DNA of 64,000 bases from JBDIAG01 sp963835085 (GCA_963835085.1 CAWIED010000001.1:1054001-1118000); one strand, 5' to 3'; positions 1 through 9,575 are shown, numbered from the stretch's first letter. Notes: generated by a model from the letters alone, not told the origin. Numbers and translations are program-made.

Positions 1-337
1 GACTCAGCCTTACTAGCTCCCGACCGAGATCGGTCACGACCACCAGCCGGGCGCGGGCGTCGGTGGGGTCACGAACGCGCTTGACGTAACCCGCGCGTTC
101 GAGCTGGTCGACGACCGAGCCGACGGTCTGCTTGGTGACCTGTGCGGCCTGGGCCAGCTCGCCGAGCCGCGAGCCATCCGGCGCGATGCGCTGAAATACC
201 CGCGCTTGGCTCAGGGGAAGGTCGTGGCCGTGCGCCTTGAGGTGGGCGAGCACAGCGGATTCCATCGACCGGTATGGGATGAATAGCAGCAGACCGAGGT
301 TCAGCGGCTCCGCGGCGTCTGACTCACCCGTAGTCAC
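1..337 (-). CDS. MarR-family transcriptional regulator (partial)
   Basis: Reading from a GTG at 337 down to the window edge gives about 112 residues; the C-terminus lies outside. A winged helix-turn-helix is visible: the stretch LGELAQAAQVTKQTVGSVVD is a typical recognition-helix region, followed by LERAGYVKRVRDPTDARARL, the MarR wing with its DxR pattern. MarR proteins are dimeric repressors that usually control the adjacent divergent gene. Here the divergent neighbour is the DinB/MDMPI-like gene starting near 405, and two palindromes lie between the two starts. Family assignment is secure; ligand and target are unknown. Confidence 0.8.
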   Translation of the reverse strand, partial: MTTGESDAAEPLNLGLLLFIPYRSMESAVLAHLKAHGHDLPLSQARVFQRIAPDGSRLGELAQAAQVTKQTVGSVVDQLERAGYVKRVRDPTDARARLVVVTDLGRELVRLS

Positions 338-339
338 TA

Positions 340-370
340 CACCATGGTGACAGAGTCCGATCTTCGGACT
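340..370. promoter_or_regulatory. Divergent operator candidates for the flanking MarR gene
   Basis: Two perfect inverted repeats lie between the divergent starts: CACCATGGTG at 340-349 and AGTCCGA-TCT-TCGGACT at 354-370. The second has 7-bp arms and 3-bp spacing, a usual size for a MarR site. Operator function is inferred from position only. Confidence 0.5.
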
Positions 371-404
371 AAGATGCGGGAGAACTTAGGGGAAGGACTT
401 CGTG

Positions 405-1028
405 ATGAGCGAGGAGTACTGGTCGGCGGTTCGGACGGTGCGGTTGAGGGTCGCCGACATGCTGGATACGCTCAGCCCCACCGAATGGGACGCTGCCTCG
501 CTGTGTGAGGGCTGGCGGGTCCGCGATGTCGCCGGTCACCTGGCGCTCGTGTCGACGATCACCACCGGCCAGATGATCGCGGCCGCGCCGCGCGCCCGGT
601 TCAACCCAAACCGCATCAACACGCTCCTGGCGGTACGCGCCGGATCGGTCGCCACCTCCGAGATCGTTCAGAAGCTGCGTGACCACGCCGGGGATCGGAC
701 GACCGCCAAGGCCCTGGACACCCGCAACTCGCTCTTCGACGCGATCGTGCACAGCCAGGACATCGCGATCCCGCTGGGCCGGACCTTCCCGATCCCAGTC
801 GACTTCACCCGCCAAGGGCTCGACCGGGTTTGGGCGATGGGCTGGCCCTTTAATGCACCTCGCCGCCTCGCCGGGCGAAGGTTGACAGCCACCGACACCG
901 ACTGGTCTGTGGGATCCGGGCCCGAGATCTCCGGCAGCGCGCTGTCCTTTCTGCTCTTGCTCACCGGGCGCATCACAACCGCCCGAAGCGAACTCGTCGG
1001 TGCTGGACTTGAGGGCCTGCCGGCTTGA
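405..1028 (+). CDS. Maleylpyruvate isomerase / DinB-like mycothiol-dependent family protein
   Basis: About 207 residues. The N-terminal block with LSPTEWDAASLCEGWRVRDV and the histidine in VAGHLALV is the signature of the MDMPI/DinB N-terminal four-helix bundle (TIGR03083-like), where a histidine triad binds a divalent metal; a second candidate metal ligand lies in FDAIVHSQDIAIPLG. Family members are thiol (mycothiol) transferases or isomerases, mostly of unknown substrate. The RBS AGGGGAAGG at 388-396 fits either the ATG at 405 or the in-frame GTG at 402. It is divergent from a MarR gene and probably controlled by it. Substrate unknown. Confidence 0.75.
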   Translation: MSEEYWSAVRTVRLRVADMLDTLSPTEWDAASLCEGWRVRDVAGHLALVSTITTGQMIAAAPRARFNPNRINTLLAVRAGSVATSEIVQKLRDHAGDRTTAKALDTRNSLFDAIVHSQDIAIPLGRTFPIPVDFTRQGLDRVWAMGWPFNAPRRLAGRRLTATDTDWSVGSGPEISGSALSFLLLLTGRITTARSELVGAGLEGLPA

Positions 1029-1104
1029 TTGGTTGTGTTCGCACACTCTTCTGTTGCAGCTCAGCGCTGTGGCTTTGGGCGTAGCGAGCTGAATACTTGT
1101 CGCT

Positions 1105-1519
1105 ATGGACCGCCAACTCGCAGAAGCCATCGCCAACGGGTACGAACGCTGGGGCGCGACCGGAGACCCGTCTCTCAAGACGCTGTTCTAACCCAACTTT
1201 TATGACAACGTCAGCGGCCAGAGAGGGTTGGCGATCTTCGACATTGTTGGACGGTGGTTCGATGAGAGCTTTGCAGACCGACGCATCGATCATCACGCCA
1301 CGATGTTTGATGGCGACCGGGTCATGGTTTGGTACACCCAGTACGGGCGTCATATCGGCAACGGGTTCCCGCGCATGCGCGGTCCGTGCGGTGAGTGGCG
1401 CTGAAGTGGCGTGGCCCCAGCTCCACGTCTTCCGGGTGCAAGACGGCAAGGTGGTAGAACACTGGGCCGTCCGGGACGACTGCACCATGCTCGAACAGCT
1501 CACGAACTCTGATCTCTGA
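1105..1519 (+). pseudogene. Broken SnoaL/NTF2-like protein
   Basis: From ATG 1105 the frame encodes a SnoaL-type start (MDRQLAEAIANGYERWGATG) but meets TAA at 1189. The same frame continues recognisably downstream (NFYDNVSGQRGLAIFDIVGR, then WFDESFADRRIDHHATMFDG) to about 1390, where homology switches frame (WPQLHVFRVQDGKVVEHWAV) and ends at 1519. The tail VFRVQDGKVVEHW is the characteristic last strand of SnoaL-like ester-cyclase/NTF2 folds. One stop plus one frameshift indicates a decayed gene, unless both are sequence errors. It lies at the left flank of the integrative-element relic. Confidence 0.7.
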
Positions 1520-2046
1520 CAGCCGGCCAGCCCAGTTGAAGGGTATGTCGACAGGGCTCTTCCAACGAATCGGCAACGACGCTTGCGCCATCGAATTGAT
1601 TAGCAAACTATTCACGCGCGTAAACGGACACCAGTGGACATCAGTGGGCAGTGGTGAGCAGTTCGGCGCCCATTTCGGCAGCGGCAGTTGTCGTACCCAT
1701 GTCGTATGCTGTTGAAAGACGGCAACAACACCAAAACCCATGGGCATGGCCCCGGCGAGTCGGCTCCTCCACCCCGGCCCGAGTGGCCATTCAAGCGATA
1801 GCCGCACAACACGCCCCTCACGTCTCCGGCCGTCTTCCTGAAATCTGTTTCAGCGCGCCCGGCGGCTTCCCGGACGCGTCCGCCAGCCATTCCGGTGTGG
1901 CGGGTGACCTTGGACCGGGTGGGTCGCGCGTTGGGCGCCGCCAACAGATGCGCGACCCGCCCCCTGGGGTGGTGTGGACAGTGGCGGCGTCGAATCTCAA
2001 CCTGGCGGCGATCGTCGCCGACCAGTTCGCCGGCTAGTCTCCGCAG
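1520..2046. other. Non-coding stretch upstream of the element replication gene
   Basis: No convincing gene on either strand. Three CAGTGG hexamers cluster at 1632, 1642 and 1649, which could be protein-binding iterons but may be chance. Weak coding character toward 1990-2037 may be the decayed N-terminus of the replication initiator that follows. Confidence 0.3.
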
Positions 2047-3463
2047 ATGCTCGACCAGCTGCAGCGCATGTTCGCGACCAATCAGTTCATGCCGTTCGTT
2101 GACGCGCTGGCCCGGGTCGGCAACTGCGCTCACCCGATCCGGCTCCGCGGTTCGTCGATGCGGATCGACCCGACGACCGGGGAGTTCCTGTCGAGCTATG
2201 CCAGCAGCGACGCACCCCTCGGCGTGACCTACATACGCTGCGGCAACCGGCGGGCTTCTGCATGCCCGGCCTGCTCACGGGTGTACGCCGCTGACATGTT
2301 TCATCTGATGCGGGCCGGCGTGGTGGGTGGCAAGACCGTGCCCGTGTCGGTGGCCGAGAACCCTTTGGTATTCGCCACGCTCACCGCCCCATCGTTCGGG
2401 CACGTGCACAGCACCGAAGCCTGCGGACGGCCGCACGGCAGCCGCCACTGCGAACACGGTCGCCCTTTGAACTGTCTGGTCCGCCATGGCGACGAGGACC
2501 TCGAGCTGGGACAGCCCCTGTGCGTCGACTGTTACGACTACGCCTCTCAGGTGGTCTGGCAATGGTGGGCGCCGGACCTGTGGCGCCGGTTCACCATCAC
2601 CCTGCGTCGGCTGATCGCGAAGACTCTCGGGATCCCCGGCAAGGGTGTGTCCGACCTAGCGACCGTGCAGTACGCGCCAAAGTGGCCGAATATCAGCGCC
2701 GCGGCGTCGTCCACTTCCACGCCCTGATCCGCTTCGACGGACCCCACACACCGGACGGCTTCGCGGCCCGCCGGCCCAAATCGACAGCCGGCTCCTCGCC
2801 CGCATCGTGCAGGCCGCCGTCCAGACCGTGCGCCTGACCGTGCCCGGGGCCGACGAGGATGATCCGGCCCGGACTCTGGCGTTCGGGCAGCAGCTCGACG
2901 TCCGGCCCGTCCGCCTCGGCCGCCGCTCCGACGACCCCACCGCACCCCGCGTGCCGGAGCAGGTCGCCGGCTACCTGGCGAAGTACGCCACCAAGTCCGC
3001 CGACGATACCGGACTCGGCGGCACCGCCCACGGACAGCGGATCCGCGCAACCATCCGCGACCTCGCCCAACGCGCCCGCTTCGCCAACGTGCAGGCTCAC
3101 GACGGCGCCGACGGCTATCTGCTGCTAGGCAAATGGGTGCAGATGCTCCGATTCCGCGGCCACTTCGCCTCCAAATCCCACCGATACGCGATCACCCTCG
3201 GCGGCCTCCGCCGGGCCAGCATGCTCATCGCCGAAACCCGCGAAAGTGGTCGGCCGCTCGACCTGGCCGCGCTCGAGGCCGACCTCTACGCCGACGCCGA
3301 CGACGACACCACCCTGATCATCGGCCGCTGGAGCTACGCCGGCGCCGGCTGGGACAACGACGCCGAACAAGCACTCGCCCTCTCCGCCGCCTGCGCCCGC
3401 GAATACGCCAACAGTCAGCCGCGAACCGATCCACTGTCCTGCTGGCCCAAACTGAGAGATTAG
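2047..3463 (+). pseudogene. RepSA-like replication initiator of a pSAM2-type element, frameshifted
   Basis: Three successive frames make one RepSA-like protein. Frame one (to about 2672) has the cysteine cluster RCGNRRASACPACSRVYAAD and the conserved LTAPSFGHVH. Frame two carries VVHFHALIRFDG, an HUH-type HxH motif. Frame three (from about 2768 to 3463) carries AGYLAKYATKSAD, the expected position of the catalytic tyrosine. Such proteins start rolling-circle-like replication of actinomycete integrative elements. Two one-base shifts interrupt it, so it is inactive as read. The integrase follows within 50 bases. The family link is confident; the original start codon is not. Confidence 0.75.
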
Positions 3464-3509
3464 ATGTCTGAGCCGCGTCGTACCACTGGACCGCCGGCCC
3501 CCACTGGGC

Positions 3510-4694
3510 GTGCGCCTGTCGGTCGACATCGAGCCGTTCACGGGACCTCGGGGACCGGTGTGGCGCGCGCGGGTGCGCTGGCAGGACCCGGTCACGCACC
3601 GCCGCGAACTGATCAAGCGGACGCATCACAGCAAGACGGCCGCGGCAGAGTGGATCGAGCAGATGCGGCACACCGCGAGAACGGGAGTCGACACCGGGCA
3701 GACGCTTGCCACGTACGCCGCCTCCATCGGCGACCGGTGGAGCCGTGGCATCGACACGACGTCGACCTACGACCCCTATTCGGCCGGACTGCGCCTGCGC
3801 GTGCTGCTAACGCTCGGTCATCTGCCGGTCGCCATGCTGACCGCCGGACTGGTCGACCGTGCGATTGACCAGTGGGAAATCGAATTCGGGCGATCGACCG
3901 TCAAGAACACCGTGGCCGTGCTCGTCTTGGTCCTCGATGAGGCAGTGCGCGACGGCATCGTCGCGCGCAATCCGGCCAAGGACCGGGCTCGGCGGCGCAC
4001 CGTCGGCCGTTCATCCGCCTCGGTGGATGCCGGCAGCCCGTGCGACCTCGCCCTGCCCGATGTGGAGACGCTGGAGCTTCTCGTCGACCGTGTCGTCGAG
4101 GCGGGCGAGCACCAGTCCTGGGGCGACGTGGTGACCATCCTGGCAACCACGGCCCTGCGAATCAGCGAGGTCGCCGGCCTCCTAGTGGGAGATGTCGACC
4201 TGGGCCGCGGGCTGCTGCTCGTGGCTCGCCAGACCTACCCCGGCCGAGGCGGATTGGTCACGAAGACGACGAAAGGACGCCGCCAGCGCACAGTGCCGAT
4301 CATCGAGCCTTTACGTCCGACGCTGATTCGGCTCACCGCGGGTCGCCGGGGTGACCAACGGCTGATCACCGGCCCGCGCGGCGGCGTCATCACCACGGCC
4401 ACGCTGCGCGACGCGACAGGCTGGGACGCCCTGGTCACTGAACTCGGTCAGCCCGGACTCGTGCGGCACGGTCTGCGGCACACCGCACTGACCTGGATGG
4501 CCGACGCCGGCGTCGAGCTGCACATCCTCCAGCGGGTGGCCGGACACCAGGATCCTGCCGTCACGAGCCGCTATTTGCACTCCGATACGCAGGCGATGTT
4601 GGACGCCGGAGCAGCGTTCTCGGTCTGGTGGTCCAAATCTGGTCCAAAGCCACCGACCCTCGGAGTTATGAAGGGCGGCCGCGAGGCGGGGTGA
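3510..4694 (+). CDS. Tyrosine site-specific integrase (pSAM2-type)
   Basis: 394 residues. The N-terminal part is an Arm/SAM-like DNA-binding domain (VRWQDPVTHRRELIKRTHHS). The C-terminal catalytic domain keeps the full set: Arg in TTALRISEVAGL, Lys in KTTKGRR, H-x-x-R in VRHGLRHTALTW, His in QRVAGHQDP and the nucleophile Tyr in SRYLHSD. It looks intact. It ends 40 bases before the 3' end of tRNA-Pro, the expected arrangement for an element integrated in that tRNA; pSAM2 of Streptomyces is known to use a tRNA-Pro. No excisionase gene is visible between rep and int. The GTG start at 3510 is tentative. Confidence 0.9.
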   Translation: MRLSVDIEPFTGPRGPVWRARVRWQDPVTHRRELIKRTHHSKTAAAEWIEQMRHTARTGVDTGQTLATYAASIGDRWSRGIDTTSTYDPYSAGLRLRVLLTLGHLPVAMLTAGLVDRAIDQWEIEFGRSTVKNTVAVLVLVLDEAVRDGIVARNPAKDRARRRTVGRSSASVDAGSPCDLALPDVETLELLVDRVVEAGEHQSWGDVVTILATTALRISEVAGLLVGDVDLGRGLLLVARQTYPGRGGLVTKTTKGRRQRTVPIIEPLRPTLIRLTAGRRGDQRLITGPRGGVITTATLRDATGWDALVTELGQPGLVRHGLRHTALTWMADAGVELHILQRVAGHQDPAVTSRYLHSDTQAMLDAGAAFSVWWSKSGPKPPTLGVMKGGREAG

Positions 4695-4733
4695 AACGTC
4701 GCCCGACTAGGTCGGATGCGTGGAGTGTCGCGG

Positions 4734-4807
<74 letters not shown>

Positions 4808-4823
4808 ATGCCCCCTGACGGGC

Positions 4824-4840
4824 CAACCAGTAGCTGGTTG
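4824..4840. terminator. Weak hairpin between der and tRNA-Pro
   Basis: CAACCAG-TAG-CTGGTTG forms a 7-bp stem with a 3-base loop just past the der stop. There is no U-tract, so terminator function is a guess. Confidence 0.3.
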
Positions 4841-4917
4841 ACCACCTCAGCGGGCCGGTACAGCCTACCTGACCCGAGACGGTGCCACCGACAGGGTTTG
4901 GTTCCGGCTGCCCGAGC

Positions 4918-6361
4918 TCACTTGGAGCGGCGGCGCTTCTCGCGCACGCGCACCGAGATCTCGATGGGCGTGCCCTCGAAACCGAAGGTCTCGCGCAGCC
5001 GGCGCTCGATGAAACGGCGGTAGCCGGCCTCCAGGAAGCCGGAGGCGAAGACCACGAACCGGGGCGGCCGGGTGGATGCCTGGGTCGCGAAGAGGATTCT
5101 CGGCTGCTTGCCGCCGCGCACCGGATGCGGGTGCGCAGCCACCAACTCACCCATGAAGGCGTTCAACCGTCCGGTGGGGACGCGGTAGTCCCACGAGTCG
5201 AGAGCCACGTCGAAGGCCGCGACGAGCCTATCGACGTGCCTGCCCGTACGGGCCGAGACGTTGACCCGAGGCGCCCACTGCACCTGCACGAGGTCTTGTT
5301 CGATCTCCCGCTCCAGGTAGCGGCGACGCTCCTCGTCCACCAGGTCCCACTTGTTGTAGGCGATGACGACCGCGCGTCCGGCTTCTACGGCCATCGAGAT
5401 GACCCGGGTGTCCTGCTCGGTCAGGGTCTGGCTGGCGTCTACCAGCACGAGCGCCAACTCCGCCTTCTCCAGGGCGGCCTGGGTGCGCAGCGAGGCGTAG
5501 AAGTCGGCACCGCGGGTCTGGTGCACGCGCCGCCGGATGCCGGCGGTGTCGACGAACTCCCAGGGCCGGCCACCGATCTCGACGAGCTCGTCCACGGGGT
5601 CGCGGGTGGTTCCCGCCACATCGTGCACGACCACCCGCTCGCTGCCGGCGAGCTTGTTGAGCAGCGATGACTTGCCCACGTTGGGCTTGCCGACCAGGGC
5701 GATCCGCCGCGGGCCGCCCAGGCCTCGGTGCGCCAACCGCCGACTCCTCGGGCAGCACCGCCAGGCAGGCGTCGAGCAGATCGCCTGATCCCCGCCCGTG
5801 CAGCGCTGAGACGGGATACGGCTCTCCCAGCCCTAGGTTCCACAGCGCGGCCGCATCCGCCTCGCCCCGCGCGTCGTCGACCTTGTTGGCTACCAGCACC
5901 ACTGGCTTGCCGGCCTTGCGCAGCATCCGGACGACCTGCTCGTCGGTGGCTGTGGCCCCTACCGTGGCATCGACGACGAAGAGCACCGCGTCGGCGAGTT
6001 CAACCGCCACTTCTGCCTGTTCGGCCACCCGGGCCTGCAGGTCGGCGACGTCCACCTCCCAGCCGCCGGTGTCGACGAGGATGAAGTCGCGCCCGGCCCA
6101 CTCGGCGCGGTACTGCACCCGGTCGCGGGTGACGCCGGGCACGTCTTCGACGACCGCCTCGCGGCGCCCCAGGATGCGGTTGACGAGCGTCGACTTGCCC
6201 ACGTTGGGCCGCCCGATCACGGCCAGCACGGGCAGGGCCACGGACGGTTCGGTGGTGCCCTCGGCCGGCCCGTTCTCGATCAGCGCGAGGTCTTCGTCGC
6301 TGAGCTCATAGTCTGCGAGGCCCGCGCGCAATGCCTGGGTGGGGTCTTGGATATCGTTCAC
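4918..6361 (-). CDS. der: GTPase Der (EngA), frameshifted between its two G domains
   Basis: Der is a double-GTPase needed for 50S ribosome maturation. The first G domain has GRPNVGKST (P-loop), DTGG and NKVD; the second has GKPNVGKSS, DTAGIRRR and NKWD, followed by the KH-like C-terminal domain ending in EISVRVREKRRRSK. The two halves lie in different frames, joining near 5735 (after LAVLPEESA, before AHRGLGGPRR), so one base is missing or extra as read. The GTG start at 6361 overlaps the cmk stop as GTGA, indicating translational coupling. Der is normally essential, so sequence error is more likely than loss, unless another copy exists. Confidence 0.9.
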
Positions 6362-7065
6362 TGCGAAGGGTTCTCACTTCTGGTTGAATCAACTAATGCG
6401 ATGATGGCGGCGACGGTCTGCTCGAAGCTGAGGTGGGAGGAATCCACCGTCACCACGCCGTCGGCGGCGGTGTGAAAGCTCGCGACCGTGGCGTCGTGAG
6501 CGTCGCGACGAAGCACCTGATCGCGAGTGTGGTGGCTGGCCTGGGCGGCTCCCGCTGCCTCGTCCTGCGCCGCGCGGCGGGCCAGTCGCGATTCCTCGCT
6601 GGCCGTGAGCAGCACCCGTACCGCGGCGTCGGGAGCCACGACGGTGGTGATGTCGCGCCCCTCCGCCACGATGCCGTGATCGGCCTGGGCGATCAGGTTG
6701 CGCTGCTGCTCGATGAGCTGGGCCCGCACGTCGAGGTTGGTGGCCACCGCACTCACCGCCGCACTGATCCGGGGCTCGCGCACCTCGCTGGAGACATCTA
6801 CCCGACCCAACACAGGATGTGTGGCGATCACCGACGGCCCGGCCGGGTCGGTGCCCAGGTCGAGCACAGTGGCGTGCGCCCACTTCGCCACCGCGGCGCC
6901 GTCGGCCAGGTCGAGGCCGCCGGCCAGGCACGACCAGGTGATCGCCCGGTACATCGCTCCGGTGTCGAGGTAGGCCAGACCGAGTCGCTGCGCCACTGCG
7001 CGGCTGACGCTCGATTTGCCTGATCCCGACGGTCCGTCGATGGCGACGACGATGCCGCTGCTCAC
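6358..7065 (-). CDS. cmk: Cytidylate kinase
   Basis: 235 residues from a GTG at 7065 preceded by AGGAGG; an open frame continues upstream to 7425 but is not homologous. Cmk phosphorylates (d)CMP with ATP in the cytoplasm. The P-loop GPSGSGKSS, the LDTGAMYRAIT NMP-binding block and EGRDITTVV are present, followed by a LID-type ESRLARRAAQDE. Length is normal. It is the first gene of a cmk-der pair with a 4-base overlap. The usual actinobacterial upstream neighbours (scpA-scpB and a pseudouridine synthase) are absent; a resistance gene sits there instead. Confidence 0.95.
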   Translation of the reverse strand: MSSGIVVAIDGPSGSGKSSVSRAVAQRLGLAYLDTGAMYRAITWSCLAGGLDLADGAAVAKWAHATVLDLGTDPAGPSVIATHPVLGRVDVSSEVREPRISAAVSAVATNLDVRAQLIEQQRNLIAQADHGIVAEGRDITTVVAPDAAVRVLLTASEESRLARRAAQDEAAGAAQASHHTRDQVLRRDAHDATVASFHTAADGVVTVDSSHLSFEQTVAAIIALVDSTRSENPSQ

Positions 7066-7180
7066 GCGCTGGGCCTCCTGATCAATCCGGTGCTGACATC
7101 TCGGTTGACAGCCGACCACTTCGAGGCGAACCAAACACGACGCAACGAACGGAGTCAGGCTGCCGGGGCGATGAACCAGA

Positions 7181-8652
7181 CTACCCGTTGATCCCCACCC
7201 ACCCTTGCCGAGAATCACCGACCCCGGCGGGCAAGGCGGCTCCGAACCAGGTCGGCAGGTGGCGGAGCAGGTCGTTCTGGTCGTCGCCGATCCACACGAC
7301 GTGGCCATCCGGTCGCAGTAGGACGGCGGGCACGTCCAGTTCGTCGCTGACGTCGATGACGTGGTCCACCCGGTCCGCCCATCCCGCCACGGAGAGTTCG
7401 CCGGTCTGGTCGAGCAACAGTCCACGACCCTCGCGAGTCAGCTCGTAGAGCCGACCCCGCGACAGGCGGAGGTCACGCAGTCGACGGCCGAGCAGTTCGG
7501 GGCCTTCGCCGACGTCGTAGCGGATCCCGATCGCGGTGATCTTCTCAGCCAGGAAACGGCGGACGTCCTCGAAGGCCATCAGCTCGCTCAACAGCCGGCG
7601 CACAGCTTGAGGGCCGGGTTCGGGGAGAGCAGCTCGCTCTGGGCGCGCGTGGTGTTCAGCACATCGGCGGCGACCGGGTGACGCTCGGTGTGATAGCTGT
7701 CCAGCAGTCCTTCCGGCGCCCACCCATTGACTTCCGCGGCTAGCTTCCAACCGAGGTTGAACGCGTCCTGGATACCGAGGTTGAGCCCCTGCCCGCCCAG
7801 GGGTGGGTGAACGTGTGCCGCGTCGCCGGCCAGGAACACCCGGCCTACCCGGTACTGCTCGGCAAGCCGGGTGGCGTCGCTGAAGCGGGAGAGCCAGCGG
7901 GGGGAGTGGACGCCGAAGTCAGTGCCCGCGTAGGCCCGCAACTGCGTCCGGAACTCTTCCAGGGTGGGCGTGGTGGTGCGGTCCTCGGCCACGGTTGCCG
8001 CGGGTACGACGGCGCGGTGCAACCCGTTCCCGGCGGGGCCGATGCCGAAACCCTTATGGGTCTTGCGCACCTCGTCCGACACCGCAGCAAGCTCGTCCGA
8101 CGGCATGGTGACCTCCACCTCGCCCAGCAGCCATTCGGTCTTGGCGGGTTCGCCCGGGAAGCCGACACCGAGCAGCCTGCGGACCAGGCTGCGTCCGCCG
8201 TCGCAACCGACCAGCCAGCGCGAGCGCAGCCGGGTGCCGTCGACAAGCTCGACGCTCACCCCGTCCGCGTCCTGCTCAATGCCGGTCACCTCGCAGCCGC
8301 GCCGGATCTGTGCGCCGAGCTCGCCGGCGCGCTCGGCCAGCAGGCGATCGGTGACCGGCTGCGGGATGCCGAGGGTGTAGCCGTGTGCGGTGTCGAGGTT
8401 TGCCGGCCGTGGCTTGTCGATCGCGGCGAACCGGCCGACACTCGGATACTGCCGTCCGTTCGCAAGGAACCGGTCCAGTAGTCCGCGTTGATCCATGATC
8501 TCGATGCTGCGCGCGTGCAGGCCCAGCGAGCGGACTAGCTGGCTTGGCTCCGCATCCTTCTCCAGCACCAGCACGTCCACGTCGTGCAGGCGCAGCTCGC
8601 TGGCCAGCATCATGCCGGTCGGGCCGCCTCCGCTGATGATCACGTCGACCAT
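7181..8652 (-). CDS. rox: Rifampicin monooxygenase, frameshifted
   Basis: Class A FAD monooxygenase matching the Rox family almost throughout: GGGPTGMMLASELRL (Rossmann), RSLGLHARSIEIMDQRGLLD, CDGGRS, GRVFLAGDAAHVHPP, WKLAAEVNGWAPEGLLD, and the C-terminal DVPAVLLRPDGHVVWIGDDQ. Rox enzymes hydroxylate and linearise rifamycins. The frame shifts near 7605 (PALK then AVRRLLSELM), consistent with one missing G, so the protein is cut at about residue 350 as read. The ATG at 8652 is the family start; the reconstructed length of about 490 is normal. A rifamycin-associated-element-like repeat lies 115 bases upstream, suggesting rifamycin induction. Confidence 0.88.
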
Positions 8653-8766
8653 GGAACCCCCATTCAAGGACGTGCTTTTGGGTCTGGCAATCCGGTAGCG
8701 GAGCCATTCACAACGGCCCGGTCTGCGTCGGATTCCGAGCAAGGCCAACCATTCTGCTCGCTGATT

Positions 8767-8786
8767 GGGGCCTTGCGGCAAGCCCC
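8767..8786. promoter_or_regulatory. Rifamycin-associated element (RAE)-like inverted repeat
   Basis: GGGGCCTTGCGGCAAGCCCC reads on the plus strand as a near-perfect inverted repeat with CTTGC/GCAAG core. From memory this matches the RAE described upstream of rifamycin-inactivating genes (rph, rgt, rox) in actinomycetes. It precedes rox in the right orientation. An extra half, GCAAGGCC, lies at 8739-8746 and could pair alternatively with GGCCTTGC at 8769-8776. Confidence 0.75.
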
Positions 8787-8902
8787 CTGCTGAGTCATAT
8801 CCTGAAAGTGGCGGGGAGTTCCGACGTCTTGCCTTCTCGCTCAGGGTGACAGCTCCCTTGAGGGGAAGCGGTCAGCCCCGGATGGACTCCACAGGATTGT
8901 GC

Positions 8903-9517
8903 TCAAGGTTTCTGATGGTGTTGCACGAGGGGGAGGAAAAGTTCGTCGATGATCGACTGGATGCGTGCAGCCTTCAGGGGTTTGAGGTCCATGAGCAGGT
9001 CGTGGCGCACCAGATCGAACGGCATGGCGAGCACTGCGGAAGGGATCTGTTCCAGGTCGATCTCGCCACGGTCATGGGCTCGTTGATAGATGGTCCGGAC
9101 GGGCGCAAGCTGCTCGACGTCCATGACCTTCTCGCGGGCTTGGGCGGGGGTGAGGCCAGTGTCGGCCAGGAGCCCTGAGAATGCCGCGGCTGCCGCGATG
9201 GCGAAGAATCCGGCGAGGGAATCGCTCACAGCCGTCAGATGAGCGAGCAGGTCGCTGCGCAGGGTGCCGGTGTCGGGCTCCGCAACCGGGTTGGCGCTCC
9301 GGTATTTCTCGAGTGCGGCGAGCACGAGTTCGTCCTTGTTGGCCCAACGACGGTAGAGCACGGGCTCGCTGGTGTGAGCGCGTACGGCGACCGATTCCAT
9401 CGTCAGGCGGCCGTATCCGACCTCGACCAGCTCGTCCCAAGCAGCGCTGAGCAGTGCGGACTCGAGCTGCTCGCCGTACCGTCGACGGCGGACGGGTTCA
9501 GACGCCTCGGTGATCAT
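8903..9517 (-). CDS. TetR/AcrR-family regulator
   Basis: 204 residues from ATG 9517 (MITEASEPVRRRRYGEQ). The open frame reaches back to 9553, but that part crosses a perfect palindrome, so the downstream ATG is preferred. The N-terminal TetR HTH is clear (GYGRLTMESVAVRAHTSEPV followed by LYRRWANKDEL); the C-terminal ligand domain resembles TetR_C families. It is divergent from the aromatic hydroxylase gene at 9606, which it probably represses together with itself. Ligand unknown; an aromatic substrate of the oxygenase is a reasonable guess. Confidence 0.85.
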   Translation of the reverse strand: MITEASEPVRRRRYGEQLESALLSAAWDELVEVGYGRLTMESVAVRAHTSEPVLYRRWANKDELVLAALEKYRSANPVAEPDTGTLRSDLLAHLTAVSDSLAGFFAIAAAAAFSGLLADTGLTPAQAREKVMDVEQLAPVRTIYQRAHDRGEIDLEQIPSAVLAMPFDLVRHDLLMDLKPLKAARIQSIIDELFLPLVQHHQKP

Positions 9518-9529
9518 CGCGTCACGATA

Positions 9530-9575
9530 GAAAGGCTTGCCTTTCTTGATCAAGCGTTTCTAGTTTACTTAGAAA
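9530..9575. promoter_or_regulatory. Operator region between TetR and the aromatic hydroxylase
   Basis: GAAAGGC-TT-GCCTTTC at 9530-9545 is a perfect 16-bp palindrome, and TTTCTA-N7-TAGAAA at 9557-9575 is a second inverted repeat. The AT-rich segment 9555-9600 is unlike its surroundings and probably holds both promoters. Confidence 0.5.

Noticed and set aside
369..1178. Minus-strand ORF opposite the MDMPI-like gene
   Set aside because: No codon bias or family motif; it spans the reverse complement of a clear gene.
1632..1654. Three CAGTGG repeats as replication iterons
   Set aside because: Too short and irregularly spaced to distinguish from chance.
6358..7425. Extended 355-residue cytidylate kinase
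   Set aside because: The extra N-terminus is antisense to rox; a GTG with AGGAGG at 7065 gives a normal-length Cmk.
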